Source: Euptelea pleiosperma (lineage: Eukaryota; Streptophyta; Magnoliopsida; Ranunculales; Eupteleaceae). From it: a stretch of 64,000 bases of DNA. The translations under genes and the position numbers were made by a program. The stretch spans positions 36,361,109 to 36,425,108 of the forward strand of contig CM068542.1 of the NCBI GenBank assembly GCA_035048495.1. The letters are read 5' to 3'. Shown piece after piece: positions 45,794-57,708 of this stretch; position 1 is the first letter of the stretch; each line of letters starts with the position of its first letter. Below the pieces are notes generated by a model. The model was not told the DNA's origin, did no database searches, and was given only the letters and a program-made list of their open reading frames with translations.

Positions 45794-47140
45794 ATGGCCT
45801 CTCCTTCGGCGGTTCGTCAAATCTCGAAATGCACCATAAGACCGCAGCGTATGCTAGAAGAAGCCCAGCAGCCTTGCAATTTGACGGCATGGGATTTATC
45901 CATGCTCACCGGAACATACCTTCAAATGGGTCTCCTCTTCCCTAAACCACCACCTTCCCATTCAATTAGCCTCCTCCTCGACATACTTAAGGATTCTCTC
46001 TCGTGCACTCTCGTTCACTTCTTCCCCCTTGCCGGCCGCCTCGCAACCAAAAAGGACGACCACCCACCTTCCTACATTATCTTCATAGACTGCACTGATG
46101 CTCCCGGAGCCGAATTCATACATGCTGCTGCAGACGTAACGATAGCCGAAATACTCACCCCGATCCATGTGCCAACTACTGTAAATGAGATGTTCCAGCT
46201 CAACGGGGCTGTCAACCATGACGGCCACACCATGCCGTTGCTCTCGGTGCAGGTGACTGAGCTGGTGGACGGCATCTTCGTCGGGTTATCTTTCAACCAC
46301 GTTGTTGGCGATGGAAGCTCTTTCTGGCACTTCATGAATTCATGGTCCGAGATTTGTAGATCTAGAGGAGACCCGGAAAGTATGTCACGCCCACCCATCA
46401 TCAAACGTTGGTTTCCCGACGGCCATGGTCCAAACATCAACCTTCCTTTCTCCCACTCAGACGAGTTCATAGACAGGTTAACCCCGCCACTGTTCAGAAA
46501 GAGAATCTTCCATTTCTCATCTCAATCCATCGCGAAACTGAAAGCGAAGGCCAACCATGAGTGCAACACCGACAAGATCTCCTCCTTCCAGTCTCTCTGT
46601 GCGCTCTTGTGGAGGTCGATGATTCGGGCACGTCATCTACCTGGTGATCAGACAACCGGATGCCTAATGACGATCGATTATCGAACGAGATTGCATCCTC
46701 CCTTGTCTCGGGACTACCTTGGCAATTGTGTTCATGCGGTTTACGCGTCCGCGACTGCGGGCGAGCTGGTCGACCGTGATCTTGGTTGTGCTGCGTGGCT
46801 GTTGCATCAAGGTGTGGTCAGCCACGATGACGGTGTAGTGCGCAAGAACTTTGAGGCATGGGTTAAGGCTCCTAGGGTTCACAATATTGGCCGGTTCCTC
46901 GCTGAAAGTTCGATTTTGATTGCGGGCTCGCCCAGGTTCGATGCATACGGGATCAATTTCGGGTGGGGAAAGCCAGTCGCGGTTCGTAGCGCGTTTTCCA
47001 ACAGGTTCGAGGGAATGGTTACATCATTCCCGGGTCGCGAAGGGGGAGGTAGTGTGGATATGGAGGTGTGCCTGTTGCCGGAGACAATGAGTGCTCTCGA
47101 GTCAGATGAGGAGTTCATGGGTTTTGTTGTCGATCTCTGA
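45794..47140 (+). CDS. BAHD acyltransferase C, intact, At3g50280-like
   Basis: An intronless 448-residue BAHD protein. The start ATG at 45794 (context tccATGG) was chosen over the in-frame ATG at 45767 because all paralogues align from MASPSAV. Visible features are HVVGD at 169-173 (the catalytic HXXXD histidine and aspartate), SSFQSLCALLWR in the second lobe and the FPGREGGG segment near the end. The structural DFGWG motif reads NFGWG at 388-392, an Asp to Asn change; copy B keeps Asp. Family members transfer acyl groups from acyl-CoA in the cytosol. The group I recognise (At3g50280/EPS1-like) mostly lacks known substrates, so none is assigned. It is the only intact member of the A/B/C/F sub-lineage. 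No clear TATA box is seen; a MITE lies in the upstream 500 bp. Confidence 0.92.
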   Translation: MASPSAVRQISKCTIRPQRMLEEAQQPCNLTAWDLSMLTGTYLQMGLLFPKPPPSHSISLLLDILKDSLSCTLVHFFPLAGRLATKKDDHPPSYIIFIDCTDAPGAEFIHAAADVTIAEILTPIHVPTTVNEMFQLNGAVNHDGHTMPLLSVQVTELVDGIFVGLSFNHVVGDGSSFWHFMNSWSEICRSRGDPESMSRPPIIKRWFPDGHGPNINLPFSHSDEFIDRLTPPLFRKRIFHFSSQSIAKLKAKANHECNTDKISSFQSLCALLWRSMIRARHLPGDQTTGCLMTIDYRTRLHPPLSRDYLGNCVHAVYASATAGELVDRDLGCAAWLLHQGVVSHDDGVVRKNFEAWVKAPRVHNIGRFLAESSILIAGSPRFDAYGINFGWGKPVAVRSAFSNRFEGMVTSFPGREGGGSVDMEVCLLPETMSALESDEEFMGFVVDL

Positions 47141-48485
47141 GTCCTGAATCCTGTCGACCAGTAGCCGAACGCTGGCGTTCGTGATGTCAAGTAATAACGG
47201 AAAAAGATATGCTCTCTCTCTCTCTCTCTGAGGATCGAGAACGCTGCAAGCAACTCTTTCGGGCCTACCGACCATGGATGTTTGGCCCACCCATCGCTGG
47301 ACTTATACACCAAAATGACCAAATGTCTGCCTCGTTGCTATTTCACTTTTTCAGCGTTTTGCCCATTTTCGTCTCGAATGTTTTCACTTACATCAATGGC
47401 TAGAAATTACCAGGCTAATTTTTGTGTACGTCAACTCTGTGGTTGGTCAAGCAGTTATGGATCATTGGGTCCAAAAGTCGCCACGTGTGTTCTCTCAGGT
47501 CTAGGCGATCGAGTTTGAGAGACATGCAATTCTTTTTCCAGTAATAAGATGTCACCAGTAGTATATTACTATATTATAATGGCTGCCTCAAGGGGAATAC
47601 TTTTTAGCTCCAGTCGATCACTGGCCCTACCTAGCGCATTTTAATGGGCCCACTGAACCCATTAATGTTTAGCTCACCCATTGGTGGATATACACACCAA
47701 AAATCTGGATGATTGATGATTTGTAGCAGTTGGATATTGTATCCAAATAACATGTTTGAATTTGACGGTTAGAATCACTTTTACAATATTGCTAAATTCT
47801 AATCATGTTTGAAAATCTCAGGATCGGAGGCTGGATCGGGGGGTGCTGTCCCCATCCGGAGTGGAGGGTGGATCGCTCGTCTCGGATTGTCTCGCTCGAG
47901 ATGACCTGAGGGTTCTTCATGAACAGTGCATCTCGGGCGAGACAATCCCATTTCAGATCGTCTCAATGTCCACCTATCCGGATCGTCCGATCCAGAACGG
48001 GATCAGCTGAGACTTCGAACCATGATTCTAATGGCTAGAGATATGAAATGAAGGTCACTTTTTGTGTGTATTTCTACCAAGCGAGGAAGGGGCTAAATAT
48101 CCACGCGATCCGTGGGCTCAACGATCCATTTTCTGGTCCCACTGACTTATTGATGCTTAGTCAACCGCTTACTGGATCTACACGCCAAAATAATCAGCTT
48201 GAATGATGATTTTTAGCTGTCGGATATTGTACCCATAAAATATGAACGACTAGAATCACTTCCTAAAAAGCGTTAAATTAAATCTAATCGCTGCTACAGA
48301 TAGCAAATCACTCGATCAGGGTGATTTTTTTTTTCGTGGCGGTGGACTAATAGTCCGTGAGGACATTTGGCCCAAAACATGCCTTACGTAAGGATACTTA
48401 GGACCACTGGATTGACTTTTTCAAAACCCGGCCCACTAGGGGAAAACAAAATCCATTTTTTCACATTTCATTTGAAATTTTGGAA
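47141..48485. repeat. 3' flank of BAHD C, duplicated at A and B
   Basis: It holds the 3' region with a CT tract (47210-47228), then the shared flank. It lacks the two MITEs present after BAHD A, so it preserves their empty sites (about 47698 and 48035). Confidence 0.85.
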
Positions 48486-48541
<56 letters not shown>

Positions 48542-48543
48542 GA
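48486..48543. repeat. (ATT)n microsatellite
   Basis: A pure ATT trinucleotide run of about 19 units. The inverted BAHD B unit has only about 6 units at the same place (29161-29180), so the array changed length after duplication. Confidence 0.95.
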
Positions 48544-48544
48544 T

Positions 48545-49610
48545 TACGGAAAATTTAAAATTTATAAACGAAAATAAATTTAAATGTATTTGCAAAAACA
48601 AAAACAACTTTCTGACATTTACAAAAAAAAAGTAACTAAAGGCACTTTGAAAGGGCATCTCTATCTGACAAAAATTAAAGCTGAAAAAATCTTACAATAC
48701 CCTTCAAAAAAGGGCCTTTGCCCATAGAAGCAAAAAAGTTCTGTCATAATACAAGCCACATGTCATACTCTTAGTGGATGCGGATCATATGGATTTTTTG
48801 CCAGTCCCTAGGTGGATCTGCAAACCAAAAATCAGCCTGATTAGTAATTTACAACCTTTGGATCTATGCACTCAAATAATGCTCAAATTCCTATGGTTAA
48901 AATAAACCCATGAAAATAATTTCAATCCAACACTTATAAACCACTGATAATGTTTATTTTTGGTGTGTAGGTCCACCTAGTGAGTGGCCCAACATCCATA
49001 CGGTCAACATCTAGTAAGAGTGTGCCACGTGGCTCGTATAGTGACAGAAGTTTTATGCCTCTATGGGCGAGTAAAACTTTGATGACAGGGTAACAATATG
49101 AGCCACGTGGCACACTCTTAGAAGAATCTGATGGTAAGGCTGTTTGGCCAATCCCTAGATGGGTCCACAAACCAAAAATCATTCCGATTAGTGATATATA
49201 GGCGTTGGATTGGAATTATTTTCATGGATTGATTTTAACTATGCTAATATGAACATTATTGACCATTATTTGAGGTGCAAAGATCCAAAGGTTTGAAATC
49301 GTTAATGAAGATGATTTTTAGTTTGCAGGTCCACCTGGGGATTTGAAAAACATCCATATGGTTAGAGTCCACTAAAAGTGTGCCATGTAGCTCATATGGT
49401 CCTATCATCAAAATGTTACTCTCTATGGGTACAAACGCCCGTCTGTCAGCCTTTTTCAGCTTTAATATTTGGCAGGCTGAGCAGGCAGAATTGTTAGTTT
49501 TTTTGGCAAAGATGCCATTTCAAAAGGCGTTTCATTATTTTTTTTGTAAATGTCAGAAAATTGTTTTTGTTTTTGTAAATACATTTAAATTTATTTTCAT
49601 TTATAAAAAT
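48545..49610. mobile_element. Long-TIR palindromic element (Mutator-like), copy 2
   Basis: The left arm 'cggaaaatttaaaatttata' and following, about 115 bp, is mirrored by the right arm ending 'tttataaaaatttccg'. Internal nested segments end in GAGTAAAACTT (49070) and 'aatgttactc' (49415). It is orthologous in position to the 28137-29160 element of the inverted unit. Confidence 0.75.
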
Positions 49611-49614
49611 TTCC

Positions 49615-49856
49615 GTTGTTGTTATTGTTGTTGTTGTTGTTGTTATCCGGGCCTCTTAGAACACCCTACTAGTCCCCCCCGGGCATAATAGTCACCCCTT
49701 CCACACATGTCGGAGTGTACTGGAAGAGTTAATGTGGACAGAGCCACTTATTACCCTCTAATCTTTCCGGGGGAGGCCCCAAGTAGAGTTGATCGAACTC
49801 AGAACCTCTTACTTTTTGGAGTGGAGTCCTGGCCATCTACACTCAACCCTTAGGGT
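49615..49856 (-). mobile_element. SINE-like element with tRNA-type B box
   Basis: On the minus strand it starts near 'gggttgagtgtagatggcca', has a B-box-like 'gttctgagttcgatcaac' (near 49790-49810), a body of about 200 bp, and a tail of AAC/AAT repeats (49615-49640). Polymerase III-type boxes plus a short repeat tail suggest a tRNA-derived SINE. The A box is weak. I see no clean flanking duplication for this piece alone. Confidence 0.45.
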
Positions 49857-52800
49857 TGGAAATTATTTTTTTCTTGGTTCCTTTGAAAAATTTCATCCAA
49901 TCCATTATTAATTTCATTTGTTGGATTGTTCTGATGGGTATGTTGTTTTGCCTACATTTCAGGGACCCCCCAAAATGTAACCTACTGATTGAACCATTTG
50001 GATTAGTATATCCAATAACAGTCACATCAAAGAGTAAAGTGGTGCTAAGGGATCACTATGTGATTTTATACAGGGATTTAGACTTTTTTTTCTTCTTTTA
50101 TGGTCTTCTTTTATGCTCTTCTTTCTTGTATTATTTTCTATTCTCAATAAATTTGATCGCTATTGTCACCTAAATCACACCTCGAAAGGTGTTTTCTCAT
50201 CCCTTTTGTAAAGTAGGGTGAGGCTTCATTCAAAAATGCTCAATGAACATTTACCAAGTCAAAGTAATGCTCAAACTTTGACACTGGTACTGGCTTTGTC
50301 ATCATATCCATTGGATTGTCATCTGTGGATCGTCTCTAACAAGACTTTCCCCTCTAATATGACGTCTCTGATGAATTGAAATTGAACATCAATATGTTTG
50401 GTCCTTGCATAGTAAACCTGATTCTTTGTCAAGTCTAAGGCGCTCTGACTATCACAGTACAAGAACATCTCATCTTGTTCAATCTTAAGTTCACTAACAA
50501 GTCCTTTCAACCAAATAATTTCTTTCACTACCTCTATAGCTGACATATACTCAGTCTTTGTACGCAGACAAAGTTGTGGAGTAATGTTAGGCCTAGTGCA
50601 CACTATAGCATATATAAGACTACCCACTACACTAGCATAAGGGAGAGCAGAAATATCTTCCTTCTCCTCATCTGTAACTAAACATAATTGTAAAGAAAGT
50701 CTAAAATAGGTTGCAAAGGGAATACTTAATGACTTTGCATTGTGCAAGCCAAACCTTGCAATTATTTTCTTCAAGCTTGGGATAGACATAGCTTTCCCAA
50801 TTTTTGTAATGACTGCATCTCCTTATCCATTGTCTGTTTCCACTTCCAATGATCACCATAAGATGTTGCTTCCTAATAGCATGATGGTTTACCATTTTCA
50901 GTATGAGGGCAAAAGCCACCACGTTAGTGTCTTCATATCATTTGGGCTTCTTTTTCACTCTGCATAATTGAGGCTCTGGATTAACTATCTCTTCATGAAG
51001 AGGTTCTTCACCATTTTCTTCAACATGCACTGTCTCAGAAGTGTTTATCTCCACTTCCACTAAGACTTTTTCACTAGCTTTATTTTCTTCTTCTTGACGC
51101 TTAGTTTCCTTGAGCATCATTATTTCATTAAATATCACATCTCTACTTATGACTACTTTTCTGACCACGCGGTCCTGAAGCCTACACCCCTTCACTTCTT
51201 TCCATAGCCAAGAGAAAAATAACACTTTTTTTACTTTGGATCAAGTTTACTCTCCTGATCATCACTGTGAACATAATTAAGCATATGATGGACATCCAAA
51301 AATTCTCATAATTAAATAATCAGCAGGTTTACTGGACCGTACCTCTTCTGGAGTGGGGCACCCGATTGCCGTCGATGGTGACCTATATTGATCAGGTAAC
51401 TTGCTATGTTGATAGCCTTTTGCCCAAAAATCCTTCTGTAGCCCCGCATTCAACCTAATGCTCCTTACCTTCTCCAATAGGATCCTATTCATCCTCTCTA
51501 CGATGCCATTCTGTTGTGGGGTTCTAGGTACAGTAAAATTCCAAACAATATCTCCATCCTTTCAAAGCCTATTGAATTCTTCTAAGGTATAGTCTCCTCC
51601 ATTATTTGTCCTGAGGCACTAGACTTGCACTCCAACCACTTCTCTACCAAAGCCTTTCAATGCTTGAAAGTGCTGAATACCTCAAATTTCTACTTTAAGA
51701 AATAACCCACACCTTCTTTGAAAAGTCATCAACGAACGTCATGAAATATAATGAATCGCATTTTGAAGGAACTGGGGTTGGCCTCCAAACATCTGAATGC
51801 ACATAATCTAAAATCCCCTTGCTTCGATACGTGAAGACTTTGAACTTGAATTTGTACTACTTATCATACAAACAAGTGTTCATGGCAAGTTTGTAATTAT
51901 TTACACCTTTGATGAACTTCCTCTTGTCAAGCTCCACCAAACCACGCTTGCTCATATGGCCCAACCTCATATGCCATAACCTCGTGTCATCATTGTCATC
52001 TGATGATCCCACTGTAGCTCCACCTATAACTTTGTTCCCTATCAGTCTATGCAGGTTCCCTGCTCTCTGGCCTTTTAACAAGACCATAGTTCCTCTCAAC
52101 CTTCAAAGCTCCACCTGAGGTTGTGTACCTGTACCCATCATTATCCAGGGCACCCAAAGAAAACATGTTTTTCTTGAGATCAGGGACGTGCCTAACATCA
52201 GTTAGGGTTCGAACTATTCCATCAAACATCTTTATCTTTACTGTTCATATTCCTATTATCTTACAAACTGCATCATTTCCTATCAATACAATTCCACCAT
52301 CAAAAGCTGCATATGTGTCAAGCCAGCTCTGATTTTGGCACATATGGTATGAGCAAACAAAATCTAAATCCAAGAATATGACATAAATCATTACCTGAGG
52401 TAGAATCTGAAAGAGCATCATCATCACTGGTCTCATCGTGATCAGCTGCTACACCCGCCTGCTCTATGGTCTTATCACCATGCTTTCCATTTTATTTCTT
52501 CAGATTCCAACAATCTTTCTTTATCTGTCCGTACTTGTTGCAATTGTAACATTTTATTCTAGATTTTCTAGGTCTGGTTTTGATCTGGACTTGTCTCTTT
52601 ATTTTCCTCCTTTCTCTTTGAGCCTACCTCTCACATCTAGGCCCTCAACCTTAGCCTCATTTTTAGGGCTAGAACTCCACCTGATATTTTCATCCAACAG
52701 TATTGTTACTTCATCAAACTGATCTATGGTATCTTTCCATAGAGAAAAATGGTTACTATATTTTCTCAGGAGGAATGTAATGAGATGAAAAGCAATAGGA

Positions 52801-53278
52801 CTTTGTTTTCATTTGTAATTAAGCTTCTCATCCATATTCACCAAATCACTAATGATCTTATTAAACACGTTCATCTGCTCTGAAAGATTCATGTGTTCCT
52901 TCATTCAAGGCGTGTACAACTTCTTTAAATACAACCTATTTGTAAGAGACTTGGTCATGTACATGCTTTCAAGCTTGAGCTACAACTCCGAAGGTGACTT
53001 TGTATCCCCAACAGTGTGGAGAACGTCATCCGATAGACTGGACAATATTATGCTTACCACATTCAATTCTTGGTTCACCCAATCCACGTCACTCATGGTT
53101 GCTGGCGTATTAATTTGATCTTCCCTGAGGGTATGGTACAAACCCTCCTTGATCAGAATGGCTTTAATTTTCCGTTGCCATATCTCAAAGTTGTTCCTCC
53201 CGTCAAATTTCTCAACTTCAAACTTAATGAGTACTTGAGTTCTTCCCAGTCATGATGAAACCTCAAATTTGTAAAGAA
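49857..53278 (-). mobile_element. Decayed Ty1/copia retrotransposon
   Basis: Read on the minus strand, from right to left: a gag-like N-terminus (52400-53255; MTGKNSS start, FEVEKFDGR-type and WQRKIKAI segments), the gag-pre-integrase domain (LWHMRLGHMSKRGL near 51985-52050), integrase C-terminal part (NRILLEKVRS... near 51277-51492), a linker (50938-51225), and the RNase H end (YASVVGSLIY, 50319-50789). Many stops and frameshifts interrupt it. The RT core with its YVDD motif is absent between about 50790 and 50835. A 170-bp insertion near 50053-50225 is absent from the copy at 24.6 kb. Confidence 0.85.
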
Positions 53279-54667
53279 CTAGTGGGTGGCCCGTGCCCAC
53301 GGCACTCTCCGACAAAGCATTTGCCAAAATTGGGGGTGAGTGGCTTAGATCCACCATCCATTTGAGGTGATAAAATCTCGGCCATCCTTTGTGAAGCCGG
53401 TCAGAGGGGGGAATAAGTGACTTCTCTGTTTTTTTTATATAGATGTACGTATGGTGGGTGGCCCGTGCCCTCGGCACTCCCCTAGCTACAAAGCATTTCC
53501 CAAAATCAAGTGTGAGTGGTTGAGATCCATAGTCCATTTGGGGGATAAGATCTCGGCTATCCTTTGTGAAGACGATAAAAGGGGTATAAGTGGGGAGACA
53601 ATTTCCCTGTTAATTTAATCAAACCGTCTAAATTTTATTTTATGTAAAGGCTGATATATGGGCCCTTGGATATATGAAGCCTATAACAGGGGGAGACAAC
53701 CACTATGTTTTGTTATATAGATGTAAGGGTTGATATGGGCCCTTGGATATATGAAGCCTATAAGATGGGGAGACAATCGTTGTGTTTTGTTATATAGACT
53801 AGTAGGTGGCCAGTGCCCACGGCACTCTCCCACAAAGCGTTTGCCATAATCGAGTGTGAGTGGCTTAGATCCACCATCCATTTGGGGTGATAAGATCTCG
53901 GCCATCCTTTGTGAAGCTGATAAGAGATGGGATAAGTGACTTCTCTGTTTTGTTATATAGATGTATAGTGGGTGGCCCGTTCCATCGGTACTCTCCTACA
54001 AAGTATTTCCCAAATCGGGTGTGAGTGGTTGAGATCCAATAGTCCATTTGGGGGATAGGGAGACAACCGCTATGTTTTGTTATATAGATGTAAGGGTTGA
54101 TATGGGCCCTTGGATATATGAAGCCTATAAGATGGGGAGACAACCGCTATGTTTTGTTATATAGATGTAAGGGTTGATATGAGCCCTTGGATATATGAAG
54201 CCTATAAGATGGGGAGACAACCGCTGTGTTTTGTTATATAGACTAGTAGGTGGCTAGTGCCCACGGCACTCTCCCACAAAGCGTTTGCCATAATCGAGTG
54301 TGAGTGGCTTAGATCCACCATCCATTTGGGGTGATATGATCTCGGCCATCCTTCGTGAAGATGCGATAAGAGAGGGGATAAGTGACTTCACTGTTTTGTT
54401 ATATAGATGTATAGTGGGTGGCCCGTTCCTCTCATGCAAAGTATTTCCCAAATCGGGTGTGAGTGGTTGAGATCCAATAGTCCATTTGGGGGATAAGATC
54501 TCGGCCATACTTTGTGAAGCCAATAAGAGGGGTATAAGTGGGGAGACAATTTCCCTATTAAATTAATCCAATCATCTAAATTTTATTTTACGCAAGGGTT
54601 GATATGGGCCCTTGGATATATGAAGCCCATAAGAGGGGGAGACAACCGCTGTATTTTATTATATAGA
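53279..54667 (-). mobile_element. Tandem cluster of Helitron ends
   Basis: Read on the minus strand, each unit begins TCTATATAACAAAA and ends with the hairpin GTGCC...GGGCACGGGCCACC followed by CACTAG-like ends. On the plus strand CTAG starts the block at 53279 (preceded by A) and TATAGA ends it at 54667 (followed by T). Three further 'ggtggcc(c/a)gt' 3' ends (53452, 53803, 54250) and several 'gttatataga' 5' ends lie between. The cluster thus looks like head-to-tail or nested copies of a short non-autonomous Helitron. Confidence 0.7.
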
Positions 54668-55190
54668 TCCACAGCAATGTCTTATGAAAAATCAAACAAA
54701 CATGTGCATTAAGAAAGAAAGCAAACTCAAGACACGAAGATGTACGAGGTTCACCCAACATGGGCTACGTCCTCGGAGGGAGGCAGGCCGATGACCATCT
54801 TCACTATCTCAAGCAAAGGTTACAAGAAGGCGTCTCCCCTCTCTACCGTGCTCACCTCTCTTACCGTGTTCTTTTTGGTCAGGTAAAAATATATTTGAAC
54901 TCAAACAAAAATATGAGCCGAATACAAGGCACAGAACGTAAAGCCATGAACTGCATCAACACAACAATTCCCATTAAAAATCATGTTTGAATTCTCCACG
55001 TTAATGGCGGATATTTCCATGAAGGCAGAAACTAGCGTTTTCTGTTTGGGGGGTGTGGCTATTTTAAACCCAGAGCGCATGAGAAAATGCATTAATTTCA
55101 CCATGAAAAAAGGGGTCGCGATGTAACAAGGTATACCCATGCTTTTTGGCATGAGGAAGCACATATTATTGTTATTCACCGCTGCCATCT
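54668..55190. other. Possible copia LTR piece; otherwise unassigned
   Basis: 'gatgtacgaggttcaccc' and 'ggctacgtcctcgg' (54739-54777) look like the segment found in many plant copia LTRs. It lies just beyond the Helitron cluster, which itself abuts the copia gag start. This would fit the 5' LTR/leader of the copia element, but I cannot define its ends. Confidence 0.35.
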
Positions 55191-56211
55191 GTGCCCACTG
55201 ACCACATGGATGTTTAGCCCACCCCTCCTGGTAAACATTCCTACCAAAAATCAGCTTGTTTGATGATTTTTAGCCGTTGGTTATAGCACTCAAAAAAATG
55301 GTTGAATCTAATGGCTAGAGATTCCAATCAGGCTGATTTTTGGCGTGTATATATATCCAAAAAGCGTGAGGTATACCTTCTTACATCTTTTTCCAAAATA
55401 ACGAAATCAAAAGGAGCTTATATATACTTGTTCTATTTAAGATCTCATAATTTAAAATGGCATGCGTGGTTTTGAAAATTAAGGTATCCAAACAAGCCCT
55501 AATTAATAAGATTTCTCGTTCTCGTGCCTACATTTGTTGTGCTGAAGCTTGGAAGACTGGACTTCTCTCTTTCACTGGGAGGCTTGAGTATCCAAGTGTT
55601 TTAGACGAATTGCTTCATTCTTCAAATGTAATTAAGTAAATGCAGGAACTTCCTACAATTGGAAAGTCAACGGTAGTTTGAGTCAAACAACGAGCGCTGT
55701 GGGGACCCACTTGGAGAGCCCCCTAAGGCTGGTTTTGGGTGAGGATGATCCAAGGATGAAAGTCTCGGGATCGGAGGCTAGATCGGTGGGCTCCGATCCC
55801 GATCCAGAACAGGATCGGCCATCTCCCCAAACGGTGTGAAAATCCTTTGGAAAACAGAGAACTCGGGGAAGACAGAGCATGGTTTGGATCAGATCGGTGG
55901 GCTCCAAACCCGATCCAGACCGGAATTGGCCGAGACTTTGAACCATGGGATGATCTCCGTGGGAGAGCCCCCTAGGGCTGATTTTGGATGAAGACGATCT
56001 CATCTATAAAAAAATATTTTCCCACCAAATTTGCCCTTCAGAAAATGAACAGCTCACAATGAAAAGTACAATTTGGTCGGGTCAAAAACTCAGATTGGCC
56101 TGATTGTTTAGGAGGATAATGTTAACGGTGAAGAGATCATCCTCACCCAAAATCAGCCCTATGGGCTCACATGTGGGCCCCCCATCGTTTGAGTCAAATC
56201 AACACTAGTTA
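55191..56211. repeat. Mixed old repeats, no gene
   Basis: 'accacatggatgtttagcccaccc' and 'ggctgatttttggcgtg' (55199-55345) are shared with 61.4 kb and the BAHD flanks. Inverted 'gggctccgatcccgatcc' segments (55786-55920) resemble 23640 and 29650. An unrelated 60-codon frame at 55457 is not family-like. Confidence 0.4.
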
Positions 56212-56360
56212 GAGTAAAACTTCTATCACAACGAATTGCAAATCACACAATCACAAACCAATGAGTTCTCGGCACGTAAACCTCAAAGCAAAAGCACATG
56301 GGTACGTTGCAAAAAACTTATTGCCTTGTGATGGTGTGATTTGCAATCCGCTGTGAGTCA
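56212..56360. mobile_element. Short MITE of the 23839 type, decayed
   Basis: GAGTAAAACTTCTATCACAA, then 'ccaatgagttctcggcacgt' and mirrored sequence, matches 23839-24014. The right end is degraded. Confidence 0.6.
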
Positions 56361-56445
56361 TTGGTTTGGGAGAAGATTCCACTAACAATTATACGGGGGA
56401 TATGGTTCGAAAGAAACAAGAGAACTTTTGAAGGAAATGAAAGTT

Positions 56446-56681
56446 CAGTAAAACTTCGATGACAAGGCAGCAGATCAAGGCACGTGGATTTTGTACGGGC
56501 AGACCACCTTGGCCTCACTACCCACGTACACAGGTGAGTGTTTTTGGCAAAAAGCACTTGAGTACTCACCGGGTACGTGTGTGGTGAAGCCGTGGTGGTC
56601 AGTCCATACGAATCCACGTGTGACGAGATCTGCTGCCCTGTCATCTCCTTCAATGACAGGCCCGGTCATCAAAGTTTTATG
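56446..56681. mobile_element. MITE of the TTTGATGAC core type
   Basis: CAGTAAAACTTCGATGACAAG at the left and CATCAAAGTTTTATG at the right enclose 'gcacgtggattttgtacggg' and its mirror. It is like 23289-23510. No target duplication is visible. Confidence 0.7.
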
Positions 56682-56703
56682 CCCTTTCAAGAGGTTTTAC
56701 TAA

Positions 56704-57217
56704 GGGCCTGTTTGGTACGTGAGAAAAAGAGTTCCGACGGCAAATATTTAGCCATAATATTGTCTTGGCTAAATATTTGCTCAGAGCAATATTTAACAAT
56801 GTTTGGTACGTGTATGAGCTAGCTCACTTCAGCTTACTTCATTTTCTTTCAATTTGAGTGGGTCCCACATATCAAAGTAAGTCAAAAATAGGTTGGGCGA
56901 GTGTGGGAACCACATATTATGTCAAAGAATAAAAAAAAATTCATTTTTATCTTTTTTATATATTAAAAAATTAATTTTTATTGAAAATAGTGATTTTCCA
57001 GCGAGAAAATAAAATTTTCTCACCAAGGCATAATCGGCGTGAAAATATTTTCACAGGGGGGGGCCGGGGTGATCAAATGTTTTCCCGCCGCGGAAGGCAA
57101 ATATGAGGGCCCGGCTAAATATTTGCCGAGGGCGAGTGGCTGCCAAACGCAGCCGGGCGAATATTTGCTCGGCCAAATATTTTATTTGCCCGCGGCGGAG
57201 CGTTACCAAACAGGCCC
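56704..57217. mobile_element. Harbinger-type MITE with TAA duplication
   Basis: GGGCCTGTTTGGTACG at the left and CCAAACAGGCCC at the right, flanked by TAA on both sides (56701-56703, 57218-57220). The interior contains inverted 'aaatatttagcc' / 'ggctaaatattt' motifs and GC-rich 'cgccgcgg'. It is the sister of 34438-34934. Confidence 0.85.
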
Positions 57218-57276
57218 TAAGCATCAAAAGCGGAAATGTAGGAACATTTTTTTGCGACCTAGTGGTAAGGTTTGAT

Positions 57277-57671
57277 GAGTAAAACTTGTGTCACAAGATG
57301 TTGTGACTGAATACGGTCACAGCACTCAATATGAGCCACGTGGTATACTATTAGAGGATGATGACTGTATGGATGTTTGGGCAGTCTCTCGGTGGACCGG
57401 TACACAAAAAATAAGCTTAATTAGTGATTTCTAACTGATTCTATTGAAGTTATTTTCATGGGTTGATTTTAACGGTAGGAATTTGAGCGTTATTTGGGTG
57501 CAAAATCCAAAGGTTTTAAATCACTAATCAGGCTGATTTTGGCTTTGTAGGTCCATCAAGGGACTGGTCAAACATCCATACGGTCAAAGACCTCTGATCG
57601 TATGCCACGTGTCTCGTATTGAGTGCTGTGACCGTGTTCCGTCACAACATCTTGTGACACAAGTTTTACTA
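57277..57671. mobile_element. MITE, CACAAGATGTTGTGAC core type
   Basis: GAGTAAAACTTGTGTCACAA is mirrored by TTGTGACACAAGTTTTACT. The arms pair along nearly all of about 395 bp. It is close to 16436-16841. Confidence 0.8.
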
Positions 57672-57708
57672 CCTCAAGTCTTGTGCTGATTTTGTCTATT
57701 TTTTGCAC

